The notes beneath the pieces were generated by a model. The model was not told the origin of the DNA and ran no database searches. It was given only the letters and a program-made list of their open reading frames with translations. Shown here piece by piece: positions 25,177 through 33,900 of a DNA stretch of 58,168 nucleotides. The stretch lies in the IMG/VR virus record IMGVR_UViG_3300046462_000973, positions 1-58,168 of that record, one strand, 5' to 3'. The DNA comes from a virus. The translations under genes were made by a program, and so were the position numbers. The number at the start of each line of letters is the position of its first letter. The first letter of the stretch is position 1.

Positions 25177-26265
25177 ATGGCTGCTAAACAGAGATTTCCA
25201 GTAAAAATGAGTGATGTAAATAAACACGTTTCTTTTGAAGACATGTTAGAGTCACCAGAAAATCCCACACTTATCAAAGAAGAAAAAGAACCGGAAGGAG
25301 AACCTTATCTTGAGGTTGTTCCACCACCAGAAATTAAAATTTTAGATACCGAAAGAGATTCAAAAATGATTTCTGTTGCTGAAGACTTTTTTGGAAAAGA
25401 CATGATTCCAAGGGCGCATTTGGATGATTATATCAAAGAAGCTGCTCAAAAGTTAATAAATGAAGCGATTCTAAATCAAAAAAATGAACCTTCATTATCA
25501 AGAGAAGTCGTTGCTCCAAAAAAATTGGAGAATGCCGATGATTTGCCAGAATTTCAAAATTGGGTTGAAAAAGATAGAATTTATGTTTTGTGTACAGGAT
25601 TTTCGTCTTTATCACACGGAATTAAAGACAGACACAAAAAAAATTCTCCACTGATGTATAAAGGAAGATCGCTTAGATATTCTTCTAGTCAAGCCTCTTT
25701 TTTCATGGATAAACAGGTAGGTGACGTATTATTAAATTACATTTCTATCGAAAATGGAACTCTTGTAGTTTTAAAAGACAATACAAATCTTCAGAAATTT
25801 TTAGCCATTCATCCCGATAATGGAGTTGTTTTCAAAGAATTTGATCCACAACAACAATCAAAAGCAGCTTTCGAAATACAAGATTTGAAAGTAACAGCTC
25901 ATATCTTGGCAAAATCATTAGATACAGCCACATTAGTTGCTGTTGCGATGCTTATGTGTAAAAATTATAGTGAGTCACAAGATATGTACACTATAAAAAC
26001 TAATCTTTATAACGAAATCGAGGCTGATCCTAAAACATTTATCAGATTAGCCAATGACCGTAGCTTAAAATTAAAAAGTATCGGTAGAATTGCTGTTTTC
26101 AGAGGTCTTTTGAAATTTGCTGACTATCGTTTCTATGATGAAGACAATAATGTAATTTGTGAATCTAAAAGAAATGAGAACGAATATGAGGCTTTGGCCG
26201 CTTATTTTGCGACTTCTGAGGGTAGAAACCTTTATGAGTATCTATCTTCAAAAATTGAGAGTTAA
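25177..26265 (+). CDS. Virion structural protein candidate (362 aa)
   Basis: Follows the capsid gene. The N-terminal ~110 residues are polar; the central part has LRYSSSQASFFMDK (about 168-181) and SIENGTLVVLKDNTNLQKFL (about 190-209), and the rest is helical. The position next to ring proteins suggests a head-completion or collar component. No specific family recognised. Confidence 0.5.
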   Translation: MAAKQRFPVKMSDVNKHVSFEDMLESPENPTLIKEEKEPEGEPYLEVVPPPEIKILDTERDSKMISVAEDFFGKDMIPRAHLDDYIKEAAQKLINEAILNQKNEPSLSREVVAPKKLENADDLPEFQNWVEKDRIYVLCTGFSSLSHGIKDRHKKNSPLMYKGRSLRYSSSQASFFMDKQVGDVLLNYISIENGTLVVLKDNTNLQKFLAIHPDNGVVFKEFDPQQQSKAAFEIQDLKVTAHILAKSLDTATLVAVAMLMCKNYSESQDMYTIKTNLYNEIEADPKTFIRLANDRSLKLKSIGRIAVFRGLLKFADYRFYDEDNNVICESKRNENEYEALAAYFATSEGRNLYEYLSSKIES

Positions 26266-26389
26266 TAATCCGTATATTAACATTGTAAAGCAAAAACAAC
26301 ATCAAAATTTGAATTTGAAAACCAATATTGTAAAGCAGAAATTTAAACCTGGTGCCAATATTAAAACTTCGAACAAAAAGCCTGTCTAA
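26234..26389 (+). CDS. Possible small gene overlapping the 3' end of the structural gene (51 aa)
   Basis: An ATG at 26234 opens a +1-frame ORF that overlaps the preceding gene by 32 bases and ends with TAA just inside the terminator. The product is Lys/Asn-rich and basic, with NIVKQK twice (residues ~15-20 and ~31-36). It could be an independent peptide or a frameshift extension of the upstream protein. No homologue recognised. Confidence 0.35.
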   Translation: MSIYLQKLRVNNPYINIVKQKQHQNLNLKTNIVKQKFKPGANIKTSNKKPV

Positions 26390-26405
26390 TCACAGGCTTT
26401 TTTTT
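26375..26405 (+). terminator. Intrinsic terminator
   Basis: AAAAAGCCTGT and ACAGGCTTTTT form an 11-bp stem around CTAATC, followed by T residues. The T tract runs directly into the next promoter box. Confidence 0.9.
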
Positions 26406-26412
26406 ATCTTTG
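26405..26412 (+). promoter_or_regulatory. Promoter -7 box (TATCTTTG)
   Basis: Exact TAnnTTTG match starting within the T run of the terminator, 21 bases before ATG 26433. No clear -33 TTTG. Confidence 0.5.
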
Positions 26413-26432
26413 TTAATGAAAATCAGTTAGTT

Positions 26433-27167
26433 ATGATAAGTATAAACGAAGTTCGCAACACAGTGATGTTCTTTATAAATAAGAATAACAAAGGTTACAT
26501 AACCCCCGATGAATTCAACATGTTTTCATTGATGGCTCAAATGGATATTTTCAATACTATGTTTTCTGATTTTAATGCTAATTTAATCAATAAAGATAAA
26601 AGGCTAACTAATTCAGAATATGCTGATATTCCAAAATCCTTTGAACAATCCATAGATTTTTTTGTAGTATATACGACTGCTTCAAATTTTATTTTTGATA
26701 TTCCAACGCAATTATGGAATTATACTGGAAGTGATCTATTTTTGGATCAAAATTTATCTTTAGTTAATTCCCAAGGAAAGAAAGTAAATATTGAGTTGGT
26801 GTCCAAATCGGAATTAAATTATCTGATGAATTCCAATATGACAGCTCCAACAACTACTTATCCCTCGTATGCTAAAGTAGGGGATAGTTATAAAATTGCT
26901 CCAGCTGTTACAGCCGGGTTCACACCAGAACTGTTTTTTATCAGAAAGCCTAAAAACCCTAAATGGACCTATGTAAATGATGGTAGTGGAAATCCTCTAT
27001 ATAATGCTTCTGCACCAGACTTACAAGATTTTGAATTAGATTATGCTTATATGCCGGATTTGATTGTGAAGATTCTTTTGTATTGTGGTGTTTCAATAAG
27101 GGAAGAATTAATTATTCAGTCTGCAAGTGCTGAAGAAATTAAAAATTATCAACAAGACCACGCTTAA
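26433..27167 (+). CDS. Ring/head-completion protein, crAss-like type
   Basis: 244 residues from ATG 26433; a longer frame from 26352 would start inside the terminator. The opening ISINEVRNTVMFFINKNNKG followed by YITPDEFN is a characteristic start of crAss-like phage head-tail connector (ring) proteins. The C-terminal third (DLQDFELDYAYMPDLIVKIL) is conserved in pattern. It should join the portal to the tail together with the next gene. Confidence 0.65.
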   Translation: MISINEVRNTVMFFINKNNKGYITPDEFNMFSLMAQMDIFNTMFSDFNANLINKDKRLTNSEYADIPKSFEQSIDFFVVYTTASNFIFDIPTQLWNYTGSDLFLDQNLSLVNSQGKKVNIELVSKSELNYLMNSNMTAPTTTYPSYAKVGDSYKIAPAVTAGFTPELFFIRKPKNPKWTYVNDGSGNPLYNASAPDLQDFELDYAYMPDLIVKILLYCGVSIREELIIQSASAEEIKNYQQDHA

Positions 27168-27175
27168 CTATAAAC

Positions 27176-27204
27176 AACATTTGGAACATTATGTTTTAAA
27201 TGTT
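27176..27204. repeat. Palindromic repeat before the tail-tube gene
   Basis: AACATTTGGAACAT (27176-27189) and ATGTTTTAAATGTT (27191-27204) pair with two G-T pairs; a member of the AACATTTGAAACAT family in the 69-base intergenic gap. Confidence 0.7.
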
Positions 27205-27236
27205 TTAATGAATATTTTTAATATAAATTAAAAGCC

Positions 27237-28109
27237 ATGAGTACCTTAAATCCACAAGTTTACTATGAAGACCCTGCGAATCATGGCACTTATATTTATG
27301 AAACGTTGGAAATGATGGTCAATAATTTCATGCAGAATTATACCGGTAACGGTACTTTATTGGGGCCAACAAGAAGGTATAATGTACTTTTTTGGATGAA
27401 AAAAGGAATTCAATTATTCTCTATGGATGCCCTTAGAGAAGTGAAAGCTGTGGAATTGGAATTGGGAGACGCATTGGATATTATAATGCCTCCAGATTAT
27501 TTGAATTATGTTCGAGTTTCTTGGCTTAATCAGCAAACTGGAAATTTAATGCCTATGAGTCAAAATTATGCTTTGCCATTAGCTACTGCTTATTTGCAAG
27601 ACAATAAAGCGAATGTTTTATTTGATTCGGGTGGTTATCCACTAGAAGGAGATTCTGGAACTAATATATTAAATGATAATCCTGGACTACTTAAACAGGT
27701 TCCAAATTTACATTGTTGCTACGGATATGGAATAGGAGGTTATTATCAACATTTTAGAGTAGATACATCTGTCAATTTAAATGGGACATTTGTCGAAAAC
27801 AAAAAACAGGGAAGGATTCATTTAGATTCTAGTGTAGCCTCTAAAATTATAGTATTAGAATACATTTCGGATGGTTTGGAATATTTTTCAGAAAGCGATA
27901 TATCAGTTAATAAAATGGCTGAATATGCTCTTTATAATTGGGTAAACTGGAATTTATTGAATAATAAAAATGGCGTTCCGGACTATGAAAAAAGAAGAGC
28001 AAAAAAAGATTATGATACAGCCTATAGAAATGCCAAAGTTAGATTGATGAATTTGAAAATTGCTGAAGTATCTCAATGGATCAAAAAAAGAAATACTTAT
28101 ATCCATTAA
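27237..28109 (+). CDS. Tail tubular/ring protein, crAss-like type
   Basis: 290 residues. Hallmarks are RRYNVLFWMKKGIQLFSMDA (about 47-66), LELGDALDIIMPPDYLNYVR (about 76-95) and a terminal helical region. Similar sequences in crAss-like phages and P22-group podoviruses form the gp4-like tail tube below the portal. It follows the ring protein and precedes the long stabilisation protein. Confidence 0.7.
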   Translation: MSTLNPQVYYEDPANHGTYIYETLEMMVNNFMQNYTGNGTLLGPTRRYNVLFWMKKGIQLFSMDALREVKAVELELGDALDIIMPPDYLNYVRVSWLNQQTGNLMPMSQNYALPLATAYLQDNKANVLFDSGGYPLEGDSGTNILNDNPGLLKQVPNLHCCYGYGIGGYYQHFRVDTSVNLNGTFVENKKQGRIHLDSSVASKIIVLEYISDGLEYFSESDISVNKMAEYALYNWVNWNLLNNKNGVPDYEKRRAKKDYDTAYRNAKVRLMNLKIAEVSQWIKKRNTYIH

Positions 28110-28132
28110 TTTGAACATTATAAACGTTACAA

Positions 28133-31100
28133 ATGACAAAGTTTCAAAATGTTTTCGTAAGTGGAATCTTAGATAAAGATAACAATAGAAGAATAGTTGC
28201 GTCAGATGCTCTTTTAGACGCTGAAAATTTTATTGTCATTACAACAGAAAACTCAAATAGAGGAGTTGGAAGAAATGTTCCTGGAAACAAATTATTGACT
28301 ACTAACGGTTATACTCTTCCAGAAACATTGGGCAGTCGTTCTAATTCCACTAATGAAAAAGTTTATTATTTTGTAAAAACATCCACGTTTGATTATATTT
28401 TAGAATATAGTTATTTAACTCAAATAAATACAGTTGTTTTACAATCCACCACTAATACCAGACTTAATTTTCAAACAGGTAAAAGAATAATCAATATTGA
28501 TATTATTTATAGTGGAGAACCATACGATTCCATTACGGGTTTAGGAGGTGATTTAATTGCCTGGTCTGGAGATAATAATCCCCCTAGAATTGGAAATATT
28601 GAACGCATGAAAACCTGGGGAATAGACGGATTTACAGCTGAAGAAATCATGCTTATTAAGGCTCCTCCTTTGGCGCCTCCTCTTATTGATTTAGTAAATA
28701 CTATTTCTGAAGCAGAAAATTTCATTAAAAATAAACTTATTTCTTTTGCCACTCGTTTTAAATATAAAGATGGGTATTATTCGGCTATATCAACATGGCA
28801 AGAATACGCTTTTGCTCCAAAAGTTTTTGACTTGGATTTTAATTCCAAACAAAATAAAGGAATGATAAATTCCGTAAATTCTATAAATATCAAATTTAAT
28901 ACTGGACCAAGAGAAGTAATCGCTATTGACTTATTGTATAAGTATAGCAACAGCAGCACTGTTTATAAAGTAGACCAATTCATAAAAACAGAAGAAGGGT
29001 GGACAGATAACATAGTTATTCCAACTCCTATTGTTTTTGATAATGGGAAAACATATCAAATACTACCAGAAAGTCAATATTTCAGATCATTTGATAATGT
29101 TCCAGAAGTGGTATATGCCCAAACTATGATTGGTTCAAGAATAGCTTATGCTAATTATCTTGAAGGGAAAAACATGATTGATCATTTAGGAAATAAAGTT
29201 AAAATGACCTATACTGTTGGTTTAAACTCTATTTCAAATACGGTTTATACCCCTGTAATAAGCTCTTTAAATTCTATATCACCATTTGATGCGTCAGTAA
29301 TTATTAAAGGAAAAATAAGAATTGATTTTACAGGAGTTTCCTTAAACAAGGATAATGGAATGATACTTGGATTTAATTTGGTTACGTTACCGGTAGTTCC
29401 TCCAATTACTCCTTCAAGACCCACAGATCAGTTTCAAGGGCAATATTTGTTTTTAATTCCGTCAGATTATGCTAATGTCACAGATTTAGTAAATGACACA
29501 GCAAACGGATTTAAAACGGGTTTGGAAGGATATTTTAGCCAAACAATAAAAAATGAAATTATACTTCCTGCAAATTCTTATCCTTTTCCTCCTATAGCGC
29601 CGCCAAATTCTATTTTTAATGGCCTTCAAATTTCTGTTATTAGTACAAACGTAATAGAAATTAATCTGCCAACAATGCGATATGAGGTACAGCAAATAAC
29701 ACCTCCTGGCCCTAATTTTTTTGTGAATGAATACTATACTGAATTATTGTCTGAGGCAAAAGTAGAGACTATTGGAACTAAAAAAAGCATGAAATCTTAT
29801 AGAAGTTATGAGATTGCCATGATACATAGGGATGCACAAGGACGAAAAACAACAGCTACAGTTAGCGAAAACAACACTGTTTTTATCCCAATAAGTGATA
29901 GCACTAAAAGAAATATCATAACAGTGGATTTATCAACACAAAAACCACCGGCATGGGCTACAACTTATAAATTCGCAATAAAAGAAAATAGAGTTCGCCA
30001 TGAAGAAATTTATATAACTCAATTCTTTGAAGATGGTTATTTTAGATGGGCTAAAATAGATGGAGAAAATATAAATAAAGTAAAACTAGGAGATCTTTTA
30101 TTGGTGAAACATGATGCTTTCAATGTAATGTCTGTACCAATAACCACACCTATTTTAGAATTAAAGAATCAACCAGAAGATTTTTTAAGTGGAGCAGGAG
30201 TAGAGCCGGCGGGACTTTATATGAAAATAAATCCTATAGGATTTCAAATGCCTGTAGATCCAGATTCTTATACAGAGTATAATTTTTCTGCCAATGCAAA
30301 GAGTGGGCCACCAACTGTTGTATGTAAAATGAATATACCGCCTTCTTTAACTAAGTCTATTCCAAATGGTTCTATATTTACTATAAAAATAAATAGCTCA
30401 AAAGGAGGAACAAATAGCGAAGACAATTCATTTGAAAAAGTAATAACAGCCAATGCAACTTATGCTGATTTTAAGACTTTTTTTGATGTACAAATTAATC
30501 CTATTCCATTTCAAGGGAATAATACTGGAACTTTAAATGGTGGGGAATTCATTAAAACTGGTACCGTAGATGTAAATGGAGAATATATAAATATAACAGG
30601 TACTTCACAAGGATCTCCAACAATTATAAATCCAAATCGTGCTTTTATTTCAGTAAATATAACTCTTAGAACAACTTCTGGAATGCTTATTTTCGAGACT
30701 TTAGGCGAGGAAATAAATGATGGTATTTTCTATGAAACACCAGATGTATTTGCTATAGTAAATGGTGAATATATTGAAAACGGTGTAGATCTTGCCACAC
30801 AATTAGATGTAGTGAATTGGGTACATTATTTAGAAAAAACATTCAATTGTTATGTACAAGGAAATGGAGCTGAAAGTTATCAGATATTGGATGCTTGGAA
30901 CGCCAAATATCTAAGCATTGATTTTTCACCCACAGCAGTAAGTGAAAATGAATACAAACAAATAAATCGATTTGCTGATATAACTTATTCAGAACCTTAT
31001 AACACCAATACAAGCATAAATAAACTAAATGAATTCAATCTATCATTAGCTAATTTCAAAGACGATATTGAAAAATCGTATGGTCCAATTATAAAAATAG

Positions 31101-32218
31101 CAGGACTAGACGCCAACTTAGAAGTTTTTCAAGAGGAAAAAGATAGCCGTGTTTACTATGGAAAGGATTTATTATACAATGCAGATGGCACAACCAACTT
31201 AACTGGTATTCCTCAAGTATTGGGAATACAAGATCCTTATTTGGGAGAATATGGAATTTCTTTTCATCCGGAAAGTTATACTCGTTTTGGATTCAATACT
31301 TATCATACAGATGTAAAAAGAGGTGTGGTATTGAAAAAATCTAATAATGGATTATTTGAAATTTCATCCCAAGGTATGACTAATTATTTTCACCATTTAT
31401 TTAGAGATAATATAATCCTAAACATAATTGGAGAGTACGATCAGTACAATGAACAATATATCTTGAACATTAAATACATTGAAAATGCAGTTACTAAATA
31501 TGTAACTTGGTGTTATTCAGATAGATATAATGGATGGAATACTCGTCACACTTTCAATCCAGAAGATATGTGCCGATTGAACAATAATCTTTTGTCTTTT
31601 AACCAGGGCGAATTATATGTACATAATCAACCTTTTATTGGAACAACTCCAAATTATAATACATTTTATGGAGTGGTATATCCTAGCGCTTTTGAATTTG
31701 TATTCTCACAAAATCCAAGTGACAGAAAAATGTTTTCTACATTGGAAATAGAGGGAACAATTCCACTTGAAATAATCACTAAAACTGATTTAAATGAAGG
31801 ATATATAAATACTGCTTCTTTTGATAAAAAAGAAGGTATTTTTTATTCTTATATCCGAAATTCAAACAATACTATTGATACTTCATTGTTATCATGCCAG
31901 GGAATTGGAAATGCCACTGTTTTAGGATTGACATTGGCATTCTCCTTCCCGTTAGACCCTATAATTTCAGTAGGTGATCAGATAATAAATCTCAGCAAAC
32001 AGGTAGTTGGAACCGTTTTATCAAAAACTGAAGACACTCTTGTTTTGAATACAATGCTAAATATTGTCTCTGGTGATTATGTTATTTGTGCTAAAACACA
32101 AAGTATAGCAGTGAATTCAATGCTTGGTTATTATATGAATGTGAAAGCTAATTTCAACGAAACTTCAGAACAGGAATTATTTGCCATCAATAGCGAAGTG
32201 ACTAAAAGTTATATGTAA
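28133..32218 (+). CDS. Long tail stabilisation/muzzle-like protein
   Basis: 1361 residues. The N-terminus FQNVFVSGILDKDNNRRI followed by AENFIVITTENSNRGVGRNV matches the opening of crAss-like stabilisation (muzzle) proteins and the P22 gp10 group, including a LIAWSGDNNPPRIGNIE segment at about 145-161. The bulk is beta-rich. A likely tail-nozzle component that holds the tube closed and mediates genome exit. No membrane segment or enzyme motif. Confidence 0.7.
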   Translation: MTKFQNVFVSGILDKDNNRRIVASDALLDAENFIVITTENSNRGVGRNVPGNKLLTTNGYTLPETLGSRSNSTNEKVYYFVKTSTFDYILEYSYLTQINTVVLQSTTNTRLNFQTGKRIINIDIIYSGEPYDSITGLGGDLIAWSGDNNPPRIGNIERMKTWGIDGFTAEEIMLIKAPPLAPPLIDLVNTISEAENFIKNKLISFATRFKYKDGYYSAISTWQEYAFAPKVFDLDFNSKQNKGMINSVNSINIKFNTGPREVIAIDLLYKYSNSSTVYKVDQFIKTEEGWTDNIVIPTPIVFDNGKTYQILPESQYFRSFDNVPEVVYAQTMIGSRIAYANYLEGKNMIDHLGNKVKMTYTVGLNSISNTVYTPVISSLNSISPFDASVIIKGKIRIDFTGVSLNKDNGMILGFNLVTLPVVPPITPSRPTDQFQGQYLFLIPSDYANVTDLVNDTANGFKTGLEGYFSQTIKNEIILPANSYPFPPIAPPNSIFNGLQISVISTNVIEINLPTMRYEVQQITPPGPNFFVNEYYTELLSEAKVETIGTKKSMKSYRSYEIAMIHRDAQGRKTTATVSENNTVFIPISDSTKRNIITVDLSTQKPPAWATTYKFAIKENRVRHEEIYITQFFEDGYFRWAKIDGENINKVKLGDLLLVKHDAFNVMSVPITTPILELKNQPEDFLSGAGVEPAGLYMKINPIGFQMPVDPDSYTEYNFSANAKSGPPTVVCKMNIPPSLTKSIPNGSIFTIKINSSKGGTNSEDNSFEKVITANATYADFKTFFDVQINPIPFQGNNTGTLNGGEFIKTGTVDVNGEYINITGTSQGSPTIINPNRAFISVNITLRTTSGMLIFETLGEEINDGIFYETPDVFAIVNGEYIENGVDLATQLDVVNWVHYLEKTFNCYVQGNGAESYQILDAWNAKYLSIDFSPTAVSENEYKQINRFADITYSEPYNTNTSINKLNEFNLSLANFKDDIEKSYGPIIKIAGLDANLEVFQEEKDSRVYYGKDLLYNADGTTNLTGIPQVLGIQDPYLGEYGISFHPESYTRFGFNTYHTDVKRGVVLKKSNNGLFEISSQGMTNYFHHLFRDNIILNIIGEYDQYNEQYILNIKYIENAVTKYVTWCYSDRYNGWNTRHTFNPEDMCRLNNNLLSFNQGELYVHNQPFIGTTPNYNTFYGVVYPSAFEFVFSQNPSDRKMFSTLEIEGTIPLEIITKTDLNEGYINTASFDKKEGIFYSYIRNSNNTIDTSLLSCQGIGNATVLGLTLAFSFPLDPIISVGDQIINLSKQVVGTVLSKTEDTLVLNTMLNIVSGDYVICAKTQSIAVNSMLGYYMNVKANFNETSEQELFAINSEVTKSYM

Positions 32219-32228
32219 ATAATTGATT

Positions 32229-32780
32229 ATGACTATAATAGATAATTTTTTACCAAAAGAAGTATTTAAAAAACTACAGGAATATTGTAAAGAAAATGAG
32301 TTCAAAATAGTACAAGCAGGAGAAAAAGAGTTTTCAATTTTGGAGATTCCACAAGAAATTTATCCTTTTTTGGAATTGGATGGTCATGAGATAATATTTG
32401 CTTTTATCCGAAATGCTTATAAGGATTTCGATAATGAAGAAAGGATCCATTGTGATGGTATTATAATGGGCAAGAAAACAGATAAAGCAGCTGTTTTATA
32501 CATCAACAATAAAAATGGAGTCACAAAAAACGGAACTAAATTTTATGCTCATAAAGTTCATGGTAATTTTTTGCCAAATAATGCCAGTGAAGAAGAATTT
32601 AATAGACTTATTGAAGAAGATTCACACGATACTAGCAAATGGAGAGAAACACATTTTGTCAATTCAAAACCAAATAGAATGCTTCGTTATAACGCCTCAT
32701 TTTTTCATGGTAAATTCCCTGCAAAAATAAAAAATGGTGAACGCCAAGTATTAGTTGTTTTTTATTGTAAATCAAATTAA
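32229..32780 (+). CDS. 2-oxoglutarate/Fe(II) oxygenase-like protein
   Basis: 183 residues from ATG 32229; an upstream TTG in frame is less likely. A double-stranded beta-helix pattern has iron-binding HxD at HCDG (about residues 75-78), a distal His in YNASFFHGKFP and a 2OG-binding Arg in GERQVLVVFY near the C-terminus. Such oxygenases in phage structural regions may hydroxylate a protein or nucleic-acid substrate; the substrate is unknown. It is nearly adjacent to the GNAT-like gene. Confidence 0.75.
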   Translation: MTIIDNFLPKEVFKKLQEYCKENEFKIVQAGEKEFSILEIPQEIYPFLELDGHEIIFAFIRNAYKDFDNEERIHCDGIIMGKKTDKAAVLYINNKNGVTKNGTKFYAHKVHGNFLPNNASEEEFNRLIEEDSHDTSKWRETHFVNSKPNRMLRYNASFFHGKFPAKIKNGERQVLVVFYCKSN

Positions 32781-33194
32781 ATGGAACTAAATTTTTTGCC
32801 TTTAGAAGGAAGTGATTATGATATTCTTTGTGAATATTGGAAGTGGTGGAAATTTTCAATTCCTCCAAAAGATTGCCTTCCTAATAATGGTTTGGGTGGA
32901 ATTAAGATAGTAGATGATACAGGGGCTATAATTTGTGCCGGATTTTTATATGAAACTAATTCTGGAATTGCGTGGTTAGAATTCATTATTTCAAATCCAT
33001 ATATAAAAGACAGAACTGTAAGAAGTGATGCATTAATTATGTTGATTAGTTATTTGACAATAGAAGCAGATGAAAAAGGATTTAAAGCTGTTTTTGCATC
33101 AATTACACATAAAGCATTAATTAAAAAATATGTTCAAGTTGGATATACAAAAAATCCTATAAATTCAACTGAACTTGTTATTGCATTAAGGTGA
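32781..33194 (+). CDS. GNAT-like acetyltransferase-fold protein
   Basis: 137 residues starting directly after the oxygenase stop. A GNAT-like pattern is seen: ICAGFLYETNSGIAWLEFII (about 51-70) for strands 4-5, a helix with VRSDALIMLISYLTIEADEK, and AVFASITHKALIKKYVQVGY (about 101-120) resembling the terminal helix and strand. The WKWWKF motif is common to crAss-like homologues. The acetyl-CoA loop is not obvious, so activity is uncertain. Confidence 0.65.
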   Translation: MELNFLPLEGSDYDILCEYWKWWKFSIPPKDCLPNNGLGGIKIVDDTGAIICAGFLYETNSGIAWLEFIISNPYIKDRTVRSDALIMLISYLTIEADEKGFKAVFASITHKALIKKYVQVGYTKNPINSTELVIALR

Positions 33195-33231
33195 TTTTCA
33201 ATTGATTATAATAATTTTTACTGAATAATCG

Positions 33232-33239
33232 TATCTTTG
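33232..33239 (+). promoter_or_regulatory. Promoter -7 box (TATCTTTG) for the cargo operon
   Basis: Exact TAnnTTTG match 25 bases before ATG 33264, with a TTG at 33202-33204. It would start transcription of the three internal-protein genes. Confidence 0.55.
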
Positions 33240-33263
33240 TTTAACAAATTAAAAATTAATCTC

Positions 33264-33887
33264 ATGGCGGCAGTAACGGGCGCTGTAATAGCAGCAGGAA
33301 CAGCAGCATATTCCATTTCTCAATCAGTAAAGGCAGCCAAAGAAAAAAAAGCTGCCGAACAAGCTATTAATGCCCAAAAAGCTCCAGAACTTGTTAATGC
33401 TGGAGAGGGGCTTCAAGTTTCTAGGGAAGGTTCTGATTTACAAAGAGAGGAACAAGGAAGATTGGCTGCCACTCAAGTACAAGCTGCACAGGAAGCTGGA
33501 ACTAGAGGTGTTATAGGTAGTGTTGGTAAAATTGCCTCTGAAAATCAAAATGTAAATGCTCAGAATGCAGCCGATTTGGATAGACAACAAAAAGATATTA
33601 ATCTTTTTAAAGCTCAAGACAATGCGAATATTAGGGCTATGAAAGACCAGCGTTTTAGAGATAAATTAGCGGCTCTCTCTTCTCAATATAATTCAGCTAA
33701 TCAATTGCAACAGCAATCAATGGGAAATGCAATATCTGCAACAGGACAAGCGCTTGGTGCAGCTTCTAATATTAAATTTGGAGGTGGTTCAACCCCAACT
33801 GTTGATCCACTTGAAAACAATTTAACCACAAAAGGATTTGCTCCAGTTAAAGGTGCGTCATTAAGTGCGCCTAGATATGGAGGTTAA
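33264..33887 (+). CDS. Internal virion/ejection protein candidate (207 aa)
   Basis: Begins MAAVTGAVIAAGTAAYSISQ, a short hydrophobic, Ala/Gly-rich N-terminus typical of podoviral ejection or crAss-like cargo proteins, followed by Gln/Ala-rich helix (EQGRLAATQVQAAQEAG) to ~160 and a Gly-rich tail. It probably enters the cell with the DNA. The start is placed downstream of the promoter; a TTG-start at 33237 would overlap the box. Confidence 0.65.
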   Translation: MAAVTGAVIAAGTAAYSISQSVKAAKEKKAAEQAINAQKAPELVNAGEGLQVSREGSDLQREEQGRLAATQVQAAQEAGTRGVIGSVGKIASENQNVNAQNAADLDRQQKDINLFKAQDNANIRAMKDQRFRDKLAALSSQYNSANQLQQQSMGNAISATGQALGAASNIKFGGGSTPTVDPLENNLTTKGFAPVKGASLSAPRYGG

Positions 33888-33900
33888 TAAAAAATAAATC

